Positions 43,788-52,031 of a stretch of DNA of 64,000 bases are shown here, in pieces; the stretch's first letter is position 1; each line of letters starts with the position of its first letter. This stretch comes from Parendozoicomonas callyspongiae. GTDB lineage: Bacteria; Pseudomonadota; Gammaproteobacteria; Pseudomonadales; Endozoicomonadaceae. The stretch covers positions 1-64,000 of the forward strand of contig NZ_JAMFLX010000010.1 in assembly GCF_023502345.1 (NCBI RefSeq), given 5' to 3'. The position numbers and the translations under genes were made by a program. Under the pieces are notes generated by a model. That model had not been told where the DNA came from, did not search any database, and was given only the letters and a program-made list of their open reading frames with translations.

Positions 43788-46115
43788 TTAATAACTTGCA
43801 GCTGCTTTTTCCTCTGATGTCAGACGTTGTCCCATCTTTATCTTAAGACGGCAAGGATTCGTGCTGTTGGCACAGTCATAGAATTCCTTGCTGAGTTGTT
43901 TAAGGTGGGTCAGTCTTGGGTGCTCTCTATAAGTGTCAGAATAAATATGCCCCAGGGTTGAGCATAAAGATCCAGTGATCCATGTGATTTCCGGTGATAA
44001 CTGGCGGGTTGAAACCACTTTGCCAGGAGTAAGTGTGACTTCCTCCAGCTCAGTGCCTTCCAGTCTGAGAAGCTGTGAGAGCCCTCTCAGGGAAAGCTCT
44101 TCTGCCATCTCCCTTAACCGGGTGCGCTCAGCTACTTGGCGAGCAGTGTGGTTACCAACTGCTTTTCTTACAAAAAGAGCATCAGAAGCCATGCATTTAG
44201 CTATCCAGGCGTTGAGCTGCATGGTTTTGGCCATATGAAGATCTGTTGGGCCATGGAGTGTTTCTACTTGTTGATTAGCTCGCGTATAGTGACGGAATCT
44301 TACCAGCCGGTTTATTTCATATAAGTGGCGGTTAAATGTGTTTCTGGAACCTTCACTGGCTGGCGGCGTAGTTATAACAGCGCGATAAGCGGCTAGGGGA
44401 GCCTTTGGGCATGGGGTTATTGCATGTTGTGGTTCTTCATCGAAACTATCGGACGATCCCTCCTCAAGCACTTGAGAAGGACCAGCAGAGGCTGGTTTGC
44501 TTATAGTATTCGGTCGCGAAGAACTGGGAGAGGATTTAGTGGTTCTACTCTTGTTTTTCTTTCCTTTTTTGTTCCTTCTCCGTCTTTTAGTTGTGTGTTT
44601 CCCAGGTACAGGACGTTGAGAGGAGGCAGGCATTGCGGCAAGCTGATTAAGTTCCTCTTCCAGATTGAGTGCTTCATCTTCTTGCCCATTGGCTATAAGG
44701 GCCGCATGATATCTTTGCAGAGACTCAAATGCGGATTGCCATCTCTCCAAATTGCAGGCAAGTCGGACAGGAGCTAACCCTGAAGTAATTGGGTTTTGTT
44801 CGGCAGCATCTTGATAATGTTTTAAAGCTAGTTCTTTCTGGCCGTTAAGCTCTGACTGTTTTCCTTTAAACCAAAGCTTCATTGCTGAGTTATCAAGGAG
44901 CGACAGTAAGGAAATATTTTTTGGTTTCTCCTCAATAATGGCAATAATTGATTTAAACAGATGAAAATAATGGGGCTTAATTTGCTTGACCAGATCAAGC
45001 AGTTGATTCCCTTTGCTGGTATCTTTAATGCACTCAATTCCAAAATATCGTGCAAGAGCTCGTTTACATAGTATGCGAGCTATGTCGTGAGCCAGTTGCC
45101 CGTGAAGTCTTCTGTCATCAGGGTTTATGCCTAAAAGTAACTGCTCCTGCTGAAGTGGACGGCGTAGATCATGGGACAGACTTTCATCAAGGTCTTTAAG
45201 GCGGCGAAAATAGTCAAGCCCTTTTTCCAGATCGACATAGTTCTCTGAACCCAAATAAATTCCGCAGTAAAGCAGGGCCAGGTCAAACTGGGCCTCAGGT
45301 TCACCAATTTCTGCTGCCAGCTTAATTTGCTTGAATAGCTCTTCTTCACCTTTAGCAAGGTATATACATAACTTGGCTTGGTAAGAATGAAAGTCAGAAA
45401 GGCATTCTGAGGAAAGTTCGTCATATGGGATGCTGTCTAGCAACGCCTGGATATTTAGAAGAATATCTTTTGGTATGGTGGTAGGAAATGCTCTTTCATA
45501 ATCTGGAGTACCCATGACCTCAATGGCATCCAGGTATCCACCTATTATTTGCATCTGAAGATGCCAGTCTTTCTTTAAGCTTTTCCTGAAAGTTGGTGAT
45601 AAAAGAAAAGTTAGAAGGCCAAAAACATTCTTAATGTTTTCTAGATGCTGATTAATCATTTCACCAACAGAGAATAAATATTGATCCAGCAAAATTAATG
45701 CTGCATTCATCTCATCAGGGTCAAAACTACCGTCCTCGCACGAGCTCATAAACCATTTCTGAAGTTGTTCTCGGATGACTATCAGCTGTAGTGGGGTAAA
45801 GCGAATATTTGAACTGGCTTCAATAGTCTCGGGTTTGCCTGTTTTTGAAGCCGTCAGGTTTGATGCAATATCTTCAACTGAAAGCCAGCTTTCCCCCAGT
45901 GCTGTTGATGACTCTTGAAGCTTTCTTATTATTCTTGCTTTTCGAAATAACAAGGATTTGTTATATGTCTCGCTGTGATAATCAGCCAACTTATTTGCTT
46001 CACCCAATAAGGCCTTAGGGCTGGATAAGCTCTTTGGGTGAGAGCCGGCCTTTTCTAGGGCAGTTGATGCCGACGAAATGGCGGGTGTTGTGGGTATTTT
46101 TGCTGCACAGGCCAT
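43788..46115 (-). CDS. Large Sel1/TPR-like protein with basic NLS-like segment
   Basis: I do not recognise this 775-residue protein as a named family. Residues 258-305 (KLAAEIGEPEAQFDLALLYC and on) look like a Sel1 repeat, and 407-445 (KGKQSELNGQKELALKHYQD) like a TPR, so it is probably a helical-repeat scaffold. Residues 506-527 hold a dense basic block (KRRRRNKKGKKNK), followed by a Ser/Pro-rich stretch (about 528-570) and a C-terminal helical domain to 775. No signal peptide or membrane helix is seen. The basic block resembles a bipartite nuclear localisation signal; a host-directed effector is possible but untested. Codon use is plainer than in the ribosomal genes. Confidence 0.65.
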   Translation of the reverse strand: MACAAKIPTTPAISSASTALEKAGSHPKSLSSPKALLGEANKLADYHSETYNKSLLFRKARIIRKLQESSTALGESWLSVEDIASNLTASKTGKPETIEASSNIRFTPLQLIVIREQLQKWFMSSCEDGSFDPDEMNAALILLDQYLFSVGEMINQHLENIKNVFGLLTFLLSPTFRKSLKKDWHLQMQIIGGYLDAIEVMGTPDYERAFPTTIPKDILLNIQALLDSIPYDELSSECLSDFHSYQAKLCIYLAKGEEELFKQIKLAAEIGEPEAQFDLALLYCGIYLGSENYVDLEKGLDYFRRLKDLDESLSHDLRRPLQQEQLLLGINPDDRRLHGQLAHDIARILCKRALARYFGIECIKDTSKGNQLLDLVKQIKPHYFHLFKSIIAIIEEKPKNISLLSLLDNSAMKLWFKGKQSELNGQKELALKHYQDAAEQNPITSGLAPVRLACNLERWQSAFESLQRYHAALIANGQEDEALNLEEELNQLAAMPASSQRPVPGKHTTKRRRRNKKGKKNKSRTTKSSPSSSRPNTISKPASAGPSQVLEEGSSDSFDEEPQHAITPCPKAPLAAYRAVITTPPASEGSRNTFNRHLYEINRLVRFRHYTRANQQVETLHGPTDLHMAKTMQLNAWIAKCMASDALFVRKAVGNHTARQVAERTRLREMAEELSLRGLSQLLRLEGTELEEVTLTPGKVVSTRQLSPEITWITGSLCSTLGHIYSDTYREHPRLTHLKQLSKEFYDCANSTNPCRLKIKMGQRLTSEEKAAASY

Positions 46116-46201
46116 GGCTCAAAGATCCTTGGAATATCTTTGTTCGACCATGGTTTGCAGGGAAAGACAGGCGGATATAACAGGCTTGTCACAATTGGCA
46201 A

Positions 46202-46245
46202 CCCCTGTAGAGGGGAAGCAAGGGGAGAGTTTTCTCCCCCCTAAA
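46202..46245 (-). terminator. Possible weak terminator after kamA
   Basis: Two adjacent hairpins: CCCC/GGGG (46203-46215) and GGGGAGA (46222-46228) with TCTCCCC (46233-46239). The second lies 25 nt beyond the kamA stop on the minus strand, but the T run is poor. Confidence 0.3.
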
Positions 46246-46262
46246 GAAAAGAACGATGGTAA

Positions 46263-47636
46263 TTAAGCTGCTGCAGTATCTGCTGCTTTAAACATCGCCT
46301 GATATTCATCTTCAAAGAAGAACTTCTCTTCGCCGAAAGCTGGTTCCAGCTGATCCAGCCAGGTGGCCTTCTCGTCGTATTTGGCGAAGAACGGACGGTA
46401 GCACCACTCAGGGTTACGGCCCTGCAGGAAGCGCAGGCAGAACACCTTCTCGCCGTTGATGTCGGCAATACCGGTGATCTCAACCTTACCCGGGCCAGCA
46501 CTCATGGATGGGCCACGAACGGTACGACCCAGGCCAGACATACGGGTAATGGCCTGACGGTAGATCTCGTAAGCTTCAGCCAGAGGGATCTCGAAGTAGT
46601 GTTTGGCACCAGTGTCACGGGCTACGAAGAAGTAGTAAGGCACGATACCCAGAGACAGCTGGGTCTCCCAGTTCTTCACCCAAACATCAGGATCGTTGTT
46701 GATATGACGGGTTAGAGGAGCCTGTGCGCGGATCATGGTGCCGGTAGCACGGATACGCTTGATAGCTTCCTTGCAGACGTCAGTCTTCAGTTCCTGATAA
46801 TGGTCGAAGTGCGCCATAAAGGCCAGCTGCTTGCCAGATGCAGTGATCTTGCTGAACAGAGCCAGCAGTTCTTCGGCATCATCGTCGGAAACAAAGCGGT
46901 ATGGCCAGAAGGTCAGAGTCTTGGAGCCGATGCGGATGTTCTTGATATGGTCAAACTCTGGAGCCAGCAGAGGTTCCAGGTATTCCTTCAGCAGACGGGT
47001 CTTCATTACCAGAGGGTCACCGCCGGTGAACAGAACGTCGGTTACTTCCGGATGTTGTTTCAGGTAAGCGTGCATGGTGGATGCTTCGGTAGCAGCCATC
47101 TTCAGCTCATCATCACCGATAAACTGTGCCCAACGGAAGCAGAAGGTGCAGTAGCTGTGGCAGGTCTGACCCTGGCTTGGGAAGTACAGGGCAGTTTCAC
47201 GGTACTTGTGCTGCATGCCGGAAACAATCTTACCATCAACCATTGGGCGGTTCAGAGCCAGCTGACCGGCAGGGTGCGGGTTCATGGAGTGCTGGATTTT
47301 GCGGGCAGCTTCCTTGATCTGCTCGGCAGTTGCGCCGTTGCGATGCAGTTTGGCCATAGTGTCGAACTGTCCGGGCTGCAGCATACCTTTCTGAGGAAAC
47401 ATCAGGCGGAAAACGGGATCGTTAGGCACGCAGCTCCAGTCGATCAGCTCGTTAACAACATACTCGTTGACCCGAAAAGGCAGCACGCTGGCAACAACAC
47501 GGATATCAAACTGCATGTCTTCCGGCAGAGCAAGAAACTGCTCAATACTGTCAAGGTTACGCTCGGTGTACACCTTGTAAGGGCGGCGCTCTTCGGTAGA
47601 TGCGATGAGATGGACTGCGTCGTTGTTACCGTGCAT
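46263..47636 (-). CDS. KamA-family radical SAM protein (lysine 2,3-aminomutase-like)
   Basis: The 457-residue product carries the radical SAM cluster motif CHSYCTFC (C159, C163, C166), preceded by GQTCH and followed by VLFTGGDPLVM, as in lysine 2,3-aminomutases, which use a [4Fe-4S] cluster, SAM and PLP to move an amino group from C2 to C3. The lysine that would hold PLP is probably the one in SAGPGKVEI, near residue 387. EpmB, the EF-P-modifying relative, is shorter (about 340). The substrate may be lysine (osmolyte beta-lysine) or glutamate; no ablB acetyltransferase is nearby. CAGGAG sits 5 nt before the ATG. Confidence 0.83.
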   Translation of the reverse strand: MHGNNDAVHLIASTEERRPYKVYTERNLDSIEQFLALPEDMQFDIRVVASVLPFRVNEYVVNELIDWSCVPNDPVFRLMFPQKGMLQPGQFDTMAKLHRNGATAEQIKEAARKIQHSMNPHPAGQLALNRPMVDGKIVSGMQHKYRETALYFPSQGQTCHSYCTFCFRWAQFIGDDELKMAATEASTMHAYLKQHPEVTDVLFTGGDPLVMKTRLLKEYLEPLLAPEFDHIKNIRIGSKTLTFWPYRFVSDDDAEELLALFSKITASGKQLAFMAHFDHYQELKTDVCKEAIKRIRATGTMIRAQAPLTRHINNDPDVWVKNWETQLSLGIVPYYFFVARDTGAKHYFEIPLAEAYEIYRQAITRMSGLGRTVRGPSMSAGPGKVEITGIADINGEKVFCLRFLQGRNPEWCYRPFFAKYDEKATWLDQLEPAFGEEKFFFEDEYQAMFKAADTAAA

Positions 47637-47959
47637 CTATGCTCCTGAAAAAGTTGTGAAAGTGAGTGCACCCGGAAAGTCGGCCTGCGGGGCCATGGGC
47701 ATGAAAAAGGTATGATGTTGTTTCGTTGAAGAGTGTATGGAGATCAAGGTTTACTCTCAATGCGTTACACCCGCAACTGAGGCATTGTCATATTCGGAAT
47801 TGATAACTCATGACTGTGAATTATCACAATCATGAGTTATCAATAAGGGATTGGCGTGCTTGAATGTGGTGACTCTGGAATGAGTTTCGTTTTTTTGGGG
47901 GTGTAAGGCCGTTGCCTGTGATGGTGAACGGCGGGCTTATCCATACACTGCTGAATACT
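47637..47959. other. Non-coding gap upstream of kamA
   Basis: This gap holds the 46-nt hairpin described separately and no convincing gene. It would contain the kamA promoter; no clear -35/-10 pair is obvious on the minus strand. A short frame at 47830-48018 on the minus strand lacks support. Confidence 0.5.
47799..47844. repeat. 46-nt near-perfect hairpin upstream of kamA
   Basis: A perfect 15-bp inverted repeat, ATTGATAACTCATGA (47799-47813) and TCATGAGTTATCAAT (47830-47844), encloses a further TGTGA/TCACA pair (47815-47819, 47824-47828), with one mismatched position and a 4-nt loop. There is no T run on either side, so it is not an ordinary terminator. TGTGA and TCACA recall a CRP site but are 4 rather than 6 apart. 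Confidence 0.75.
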
Positions 47960-48220
47960 TTATTTGTTTGTTGGGGGAAGAATTGGAAGAGGCAACGAAA
48001 CGGAGTTTGAGTCGTCATCCGTGATTATATCCCCCCAGTGCCGGTGCTGTTTATTGAGTTGGGGGATCAATTGCTGGGCATTGTTTGAGATACCTTGAAG
48101 ACCTGTGAGTGGCTTATTTTCATCTACTTCCGGTGAGGCTGGGGCTTTTGTTTTCACTGCTCTCCATGCAGGACGCTCAACCCCCCCCAATGAGCTGACT
48201 GGTAATTTTATACTTGCCAT
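47960..48220 (-). CDS. Small protein or frame-shifted C-terminal extension
   Basis: The 86-residue frame starts MASIKLPVSSLGGVERPAWR and overlaps the 3' end of the upstream gene in another frame. GAGGT lies 5 nt before the ATG, so separate translation is possible. Equally, deletion of a single G in the G8 tract (48181-48188) would fuse the upstream exported protein to the last ~70 residues here. The rest is polar with a run of prolines at the C-terminus (PLPILPPTNK). No known domain is recognised. Confidence 0.5.
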   Translation of the reverse strand: MASIKLPVSSLGGVERPAWRAVKTKAPASPEVDENKPLTGLQGISNNAQQLIPQLNKQHRHWGDIITDDDSNSVSLPLPILPPTNK

Positions 48221-48890
48221 CGGTTACCTCATCTACGTATGAGTTGTATAGATACACCCCATAAAGCTGGAAGTCAGAATCTTCCACAGGTTGTACAAAC
48301 TCAAAATGGAGTTCTTTGACAGTGTTACGATATAGAGTATCAACACAGTCTTTGAAAGTGACTCTCTGGGCTGCATGAAAAGAAACGTCTTTCTGGGCTT
48401 TCTTCATGTCTATCATGTCTAGCCTTTTGTCTTTTCGGAAGACTGTGTCCTCAGCATCTTTCAGAAAGCTGTTAGTGTCCTGAATTTTAATTGGGGGAGA
48501 GTATCTTAAAAGTTGAAATTCATTCCGTGGCATCGTGCCCAGTTGAACAATCTGTCCGACATACTCCAGAAGTGTCATCCAGCTGACGATTTGTGGAGAG
48601 GCCATGTTTTCCTCTTCATATCCACTAGCTTGCTTCATACTTTGAAATAATTTATCAGCTGTTCCTTGCTCAAAAGACATGTTTTCAATAGTCAGGCTTT
48701 CTTTTGAATGTTTCATAGTGGTTACTCCAACACTTGGTTGAAAGGTAATCACTATTGACTGGCCTGCAGCACTCCCTGTTCCTTGAAACTCTGTTGAGGG
48801 AAATTCTCCATAGCTGCCTGAAGCCAGTGATGAAAGCAGGAATATAGGAAGAGTAAAAACCCAGCGGGTTACAGGTTGCATTCTGTTCAC
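48177..48890 (-). CDS. Exported protein of unknown function
   Basis: The 237-residue product has a signal peptide (basic N-terminus, hydrophobic FTLPIFLLSSLASG, cleavage near SYG). The start is GTG at 48890 with GAGGG 7 nt upstream; ATG at 48881 also fits. The mature protein is polar, with no recognisable domain; one cysteine (FKDCVDTLYR). It ends QLIGGG at a G8 tract, which places the stop just after the homopolymer. One base less would extend the protein by about 70 residues. It is upstream of kamA on the same strand but 540 nt away. Confidence 0.65.
   Translation of the reverse strand: MNRMQPVTRWVFTLPIFLLSSLASGSYGEFPSTEFQGTGSAAGQSIVITFQPSVGVTTMKHSKESLTIENMSFEQGTADKLFQSMKQASGYEEENMASPQIVSWMTLLEYVGQIVQLGTMPRNEFQLLRYSPPIKIQDTNSFLKDAEDTVFRKDKRLDMIDMKKAQKDVSFHAAQRVTFKDCVDTLYRNTVKELHFEFVQPVEDSDFQLYGVYLYNSYVDEVTDGKYKITSQLIGGG
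48181..48188 (-). repeat. G8 homopolymer at a frame junction
   Basis: Eight C on the plus strand (eight G on the coding strand) lie at the end of the exported-protein gene. With G8 the frame reads ATT GGG GGG GGT TGA; with G7 it continues into the 47960-48220 frame. Such tracts slip during replication or transcription. Confidence 0.7.
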
Positions 48891-48942
48891 TGGAACCCTC
48901 AGGTAGTCATGGCAGAAATACGGCTACCGAGTATAGAGCATA

Positions 48943-51783
48943 CTAAGAAAGCGTTTTTGTTCGGTTCAATACATGGTTCAAAAAATGCCCGGTATGGGAA
49001 ACGGGGTTTCTGGCAATATCTTCCGGAGCGCCGGTGGCAATAATTTCACCACCGCCATCACCACCTTCCGGGCCGAGATCGACAATCCAGTCTGCGGTCT
49101 TGATCACATCCAGATTGTGTTCAATAACCAAAACGGTATTACCATGGTTCCGTAGACGATGAAGAACTTTCAACAGCAGCTGGATATCCTCAAAGTGCAG
49201 ACCAGTGGTTGGTTCATCAAGAATATAGAAGGTCTTGCCTGTATCCCGTTTGGACAGCTCTTTTGCCAGCTTGACCCGCTGAGCTTCACCGCCTGAGAGA
49301 GTAGTCGCGTTCTGGCCCAGGTGAATATAGGAAAGGCCTACATCCATCAGGGTTTGCAGTTTGCGTTTGAGAGCCGGGATGGCATCAAAGAATGGCAGTG
49401 CTTCTTCAACAGTCATCTCCAGCACTTCATCAATGCTCTTGCCCTTGTACTTCACTTCCAGGGTTTCGCGGTTATAGCGTTTGCCCTTGCAGACATCACA
49501 GGGGACGTAGATATCCGGCAGGAAATGCATTTCCACTTTAATAACGCCGTCACCCTGACAGGCTTCACAGCGTCCACCTTTGACGTTAAAGCTGAAGCGG
49601 CCGGGTTTGTAACCACGGGAGCGCGCTTCCTGGGTACCGGCAAACAATTCACGAATAGGTGTGAAGATGCCGGTATAGGTTGCCGGGTTGGAACGTGGTG
49701 TACGGCCGATCGGGCTCTGGTCGATATCGATACACTTATCCACATGCTCCAGCCCATCGATGGTTTTATGAGGAGCAGAAGTCAGCGTGGTTGCACCATT
49801 AAGCTTCTCAGCCAGGATGGGGTAAAGGGTTCCATTAACCAAAGTTGATTTACCTGAGCCGGAAACACCGGTCACACAGGTCAGCAGCCCAAGTGGAACT
49901 TCCAGTTTGACGTTATTGAGGTTATTGCCTGTACAGCCGGAAAGCGTCAGTAGACGTTTTTTATCAACAGCATTACGCTGTTCAGGAACCTCTATACGGC
50001 GGGTGCCTGAGAGATATTGGCCAGTGAGAGATTGATCACAGGCCATAATATCTTCCGGCGTTCCGCTGGAAATGATCTTACCACCATGGACGCCTGCACC
50101 CGGGCCAATATCAACAACATGATCAGCGGAGCGAATGGCATCTTCATCATGTTCGACGACAATGACCGTATTACCCAGATCACGCAGGCGAATAAGCGTC
50201 TTGAGGAGGCGATCATTATCACGCTGGTGAAGGCCGATAGATGGCTCATCCAGGATATACATCACACCTACAAGACCGGCACCAATCTGGCTGGCCAGTC
50301 GAATACGCTGGGCTTCACCGCCGGAAAGAGTTTCGGCACTGCGGTCTAATGTTAGATAGTTGAGACCAACATTATTAAGGAAGCTAAGGCGATCCTGGAT
50401 CTCTTTGAGAATCTTGGAAGCAATCTCACCTTTCTGACCAGTCAGATTCAGTGATTCAAAGTGTTTAAGAGCCCCTTCAACCGGAAGACAGGTTACCTGA
50501 GGTAGTGTGGTCTCTTCGATAAAGACATTACGGGCTTCTTCCCTCAGTCGCGTTCCCTTGCACTTGGGGCAGGGCTGAGTGGCCACGTATTTGCTGAGCT
50601 CTTCCCGCACAGACTGGGACTCGGTGTCCTTATAGCGACGCTCAAAGTTGGGAATAATGCCTTCAAAGCGGTGGCGTTTTTTATAGATGTCACCACGGTC
50701 ATTGATATAGCTGAAATCAACCAGTTCATCCCCAGAACCATGCAGGATAATGTTTTGATGTTCTGCTGAAAGATCATCAAACGGAGTATCAATATCAAAC
50801 CCGTAATGAGCCGCCAGTGACTTCAACATATGGAAGTAATATACACTGCGACGATCCCAGCCACGGATAGCACCTTCGGCCAGGGTCAGCTCCGGGTGTT
50901 GAATAATCCGGTTGGAATCAAAGAACTGTTTCATACCCAGACCATCGCAGGATGAGCAGGCACCGGCCGGGTTGTTGAAAGAGAACAGGCGCGGTTCCAG
51001 TTCGTTCAGGCTGTAACCACATTCTGGGCAGGCAAAGCGGGCGGAGAACACCATGTCTTCCTGTTCACCATCCATAAAGCTGATAGTGGCCAGACCGTCA
51101 GCCAGTTCCAGTGCGGTTTCAAAAGATTCTGCCAGGCGCAACTGCAGATCGTCCCGAACCTTAACCCGATCAATAACCACTTCAATAGTGTGCTTTTTGT
51201 TCTTCTCCAGTGCCGGTGGAGTATCCAGATCAGTGACTATGCCGTTAATTCGGGCACGAATAAATCCCTGAGACTTTAGTTCACTGAATACATGCAGATG
51301 CTCACCTTTGCGTGCCCGCACAATCGGAGCCAGCAGCATGATTTTGGAGCCTTCCGGCAGGGCCAAAGCCTGGTCAACCATCTGGCTGATGGTCTGAGCC
51401 TCCAGAGCATGGTGATGTTTGGGGCAGCGTGGAGTACCAACACGTGCAAAGAGCAGACGAAGGTAGTCGTAAATTTCTGTAATAGTTCCCACGGTAGAAC
51501 GTGGGTTATGGCTGGTGGACTTCTGCTCAATGGAAATCGCCGGAGAAAGACCTTCAATATGGTCAACATCCGGTTTTTCCATCATGGACAGGAACTGCCG
51601 TGCATAGGCAGACAGCGATTCCACATAGCGACGCTGACCTTCCGCATAGAGAGTATCGAAAGCCAGAGAGGATTTACCTGACCCGGAAAGGCCTGTGATA
51701 ACAATCAATTTATCCCGGGGTAAGTCCAGATCGATATTTTTAAGATTATGAGTGCGCGCGCCGCGTACGGTGATCGAATCCAC
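48943..51783 (-). CDS. uvrA: Excinuclease ABC subunit A
   Basis: UvrA finds bulky DNA damage with UvrB in nucleotide excision repair. The 946-residue product has two ABC ATPase modules: Walker [16 protein letters not shown] near residue 31 and [10 protein letters not shown] near 645, with signature LSGGEAQRI and LSGGEAQRV. Zinc sites appear as CPECGY...CSSCDGLG and CEACQGDG...CDVCKGKR. The start is GTG at 51783 with GGAG 7 nt upstream. No LexA box (CTG-N10-CAG) is evident in the upstream 250 nt. The uvrA-MFS-ssb order is as in Pseudomonas. Confidence 0.97.
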   Translation of the reverse strand: MDSITVRGARTHNLKNIDLDLPRDKLIVITGLSGSGKSSLAFDTLYAEGQRRYVESLSAYARQFLSMMEKPDVDHIEGLSPAISIEQKSTSHNPRSTVGTITEIYDYLRLLFARVGTPRCPKHHHALEAQTISQMVDQALALPEGSKIMLLAPIVRARKGEHLHVFSELKSQGFIRARINGIVTDLDTPPALEKNKKHTIEVVIDRVKVRDDLQLRLAESFETALELADGLATISFMDGEQEDMVFSARFACPECGYSLNELEPRLFSFNNPAGACSSCDGLGMKQFFDSNRIIQHPELTLAEGAIRGWDRRSVYYFHMLKSLAAHYGFDIDTPFDDLSAEHQNIILHGSGDELVDFSYINDRGDIYKKRHRFEGIIPNFERRYKDTESQSVREELSKYVATQPCPKCKGTRLREEARNVFIEETTLPQVTCLPVEGALKHFESLNLTGQKGEIASKILKEIQDRLSFLNNVGLNYLTLDRSAETLSGGEAQRIRLASQIGAGLVGVMYILDEPSIGLHQRDNDRLLKTLIRLRDLGNTVIVVEHDEDAIRSADHVVDIGPGAGVHGGKIISSGTPEDIMACDQSLTGQYLSGTRRIEVPEQRNAVDKKRLLTLSGCTGNNLNNVKLEVPLGLLTCVTGVSGSGKSTLVNGTLYPILAEKLNGATTLTSAPHKTIDGLEHVDKCIDIDQSPIGRTPRSNPATYTGIFTPIRELFAGTQEARSRGYKPGRFSFNVKGGRCEACQGDGVIKVEMHFLPDIYVPCDVCKGKRYNRETLEVKYKGKSIDEVLEMTVEEALPFFDAIPALKRKLQTLMDVGLSYIHLGQNATTLSGGEAQRVKLAKELSKRDTGKTFYILDEPTTGLHFEDIQLLLKVLHRLRNHGNTVLVIEHNLDVIKTADWIVDLGPEGGDGGGEIIATGAPEDIARNPVSHTGHFLNHVLNRTKTLS

Positions 51784-51871
51784 AGGATGACTCCACTTTA
51801 GAACCGGTCGATTATAAAGCAGAGGGACGTGTGAATCATTGAATTATATTCTATCGATTCAAAAGAGCTTG

Positions 51872-51946
51872 TTAATGATTGCCTTCCAGAAGCCTTGCCA
51901 GTTCGGGAATACAAGAGCCACAGCTGGTTCCCGCTTTCAGTTTCAC
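51872..51946 (-). pseudogene. 3' remnant of a nitrate/nitrite-reductase-type [2Fe-2S] (BFD-like) domain
   Basis: On the minus strand, GTG at 51946 to TAA at 51872 reads VKLKAGTSCGSCIPELARLL plus four residues. The C-G-S-C-x-P-E-L pattern after LKAGT is the C-terminal half of the BFD-like [2Fe-2S] domain at the end of assimilatory nitrate reductases and NirB. The frame upstream (TGHISNCTAIIIVYV) loses similarity and has no N-terminal half. It lies in the uvrA-MFS spacer, so it looks like a truncated relic. Confidence 0.5.
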
Positions 51947-52031
51947 ATACACAATAATTATTGCTGTACAGTTGCTAATGTGGCCTGTTCGACTGATAGT
52001 ATGCCGCACGGGAAATAACAAACTGATCAGA

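Noticed and set aside
47815-47828. CRP-like TGTGA/TCACA site
   Set aside because: The half-sites are 4 nt apart instead of 6 and are part of a larger hairpin, so a CRP site is not supported.
51784-52031. Possible LexA box shared by uvrA and the MFS gene
   Set aside because: I searched for CTG-N10-CAG. CTGTACAG at 51964-51971 has no spacer and nothing else fits, so no SOS site is claimed.
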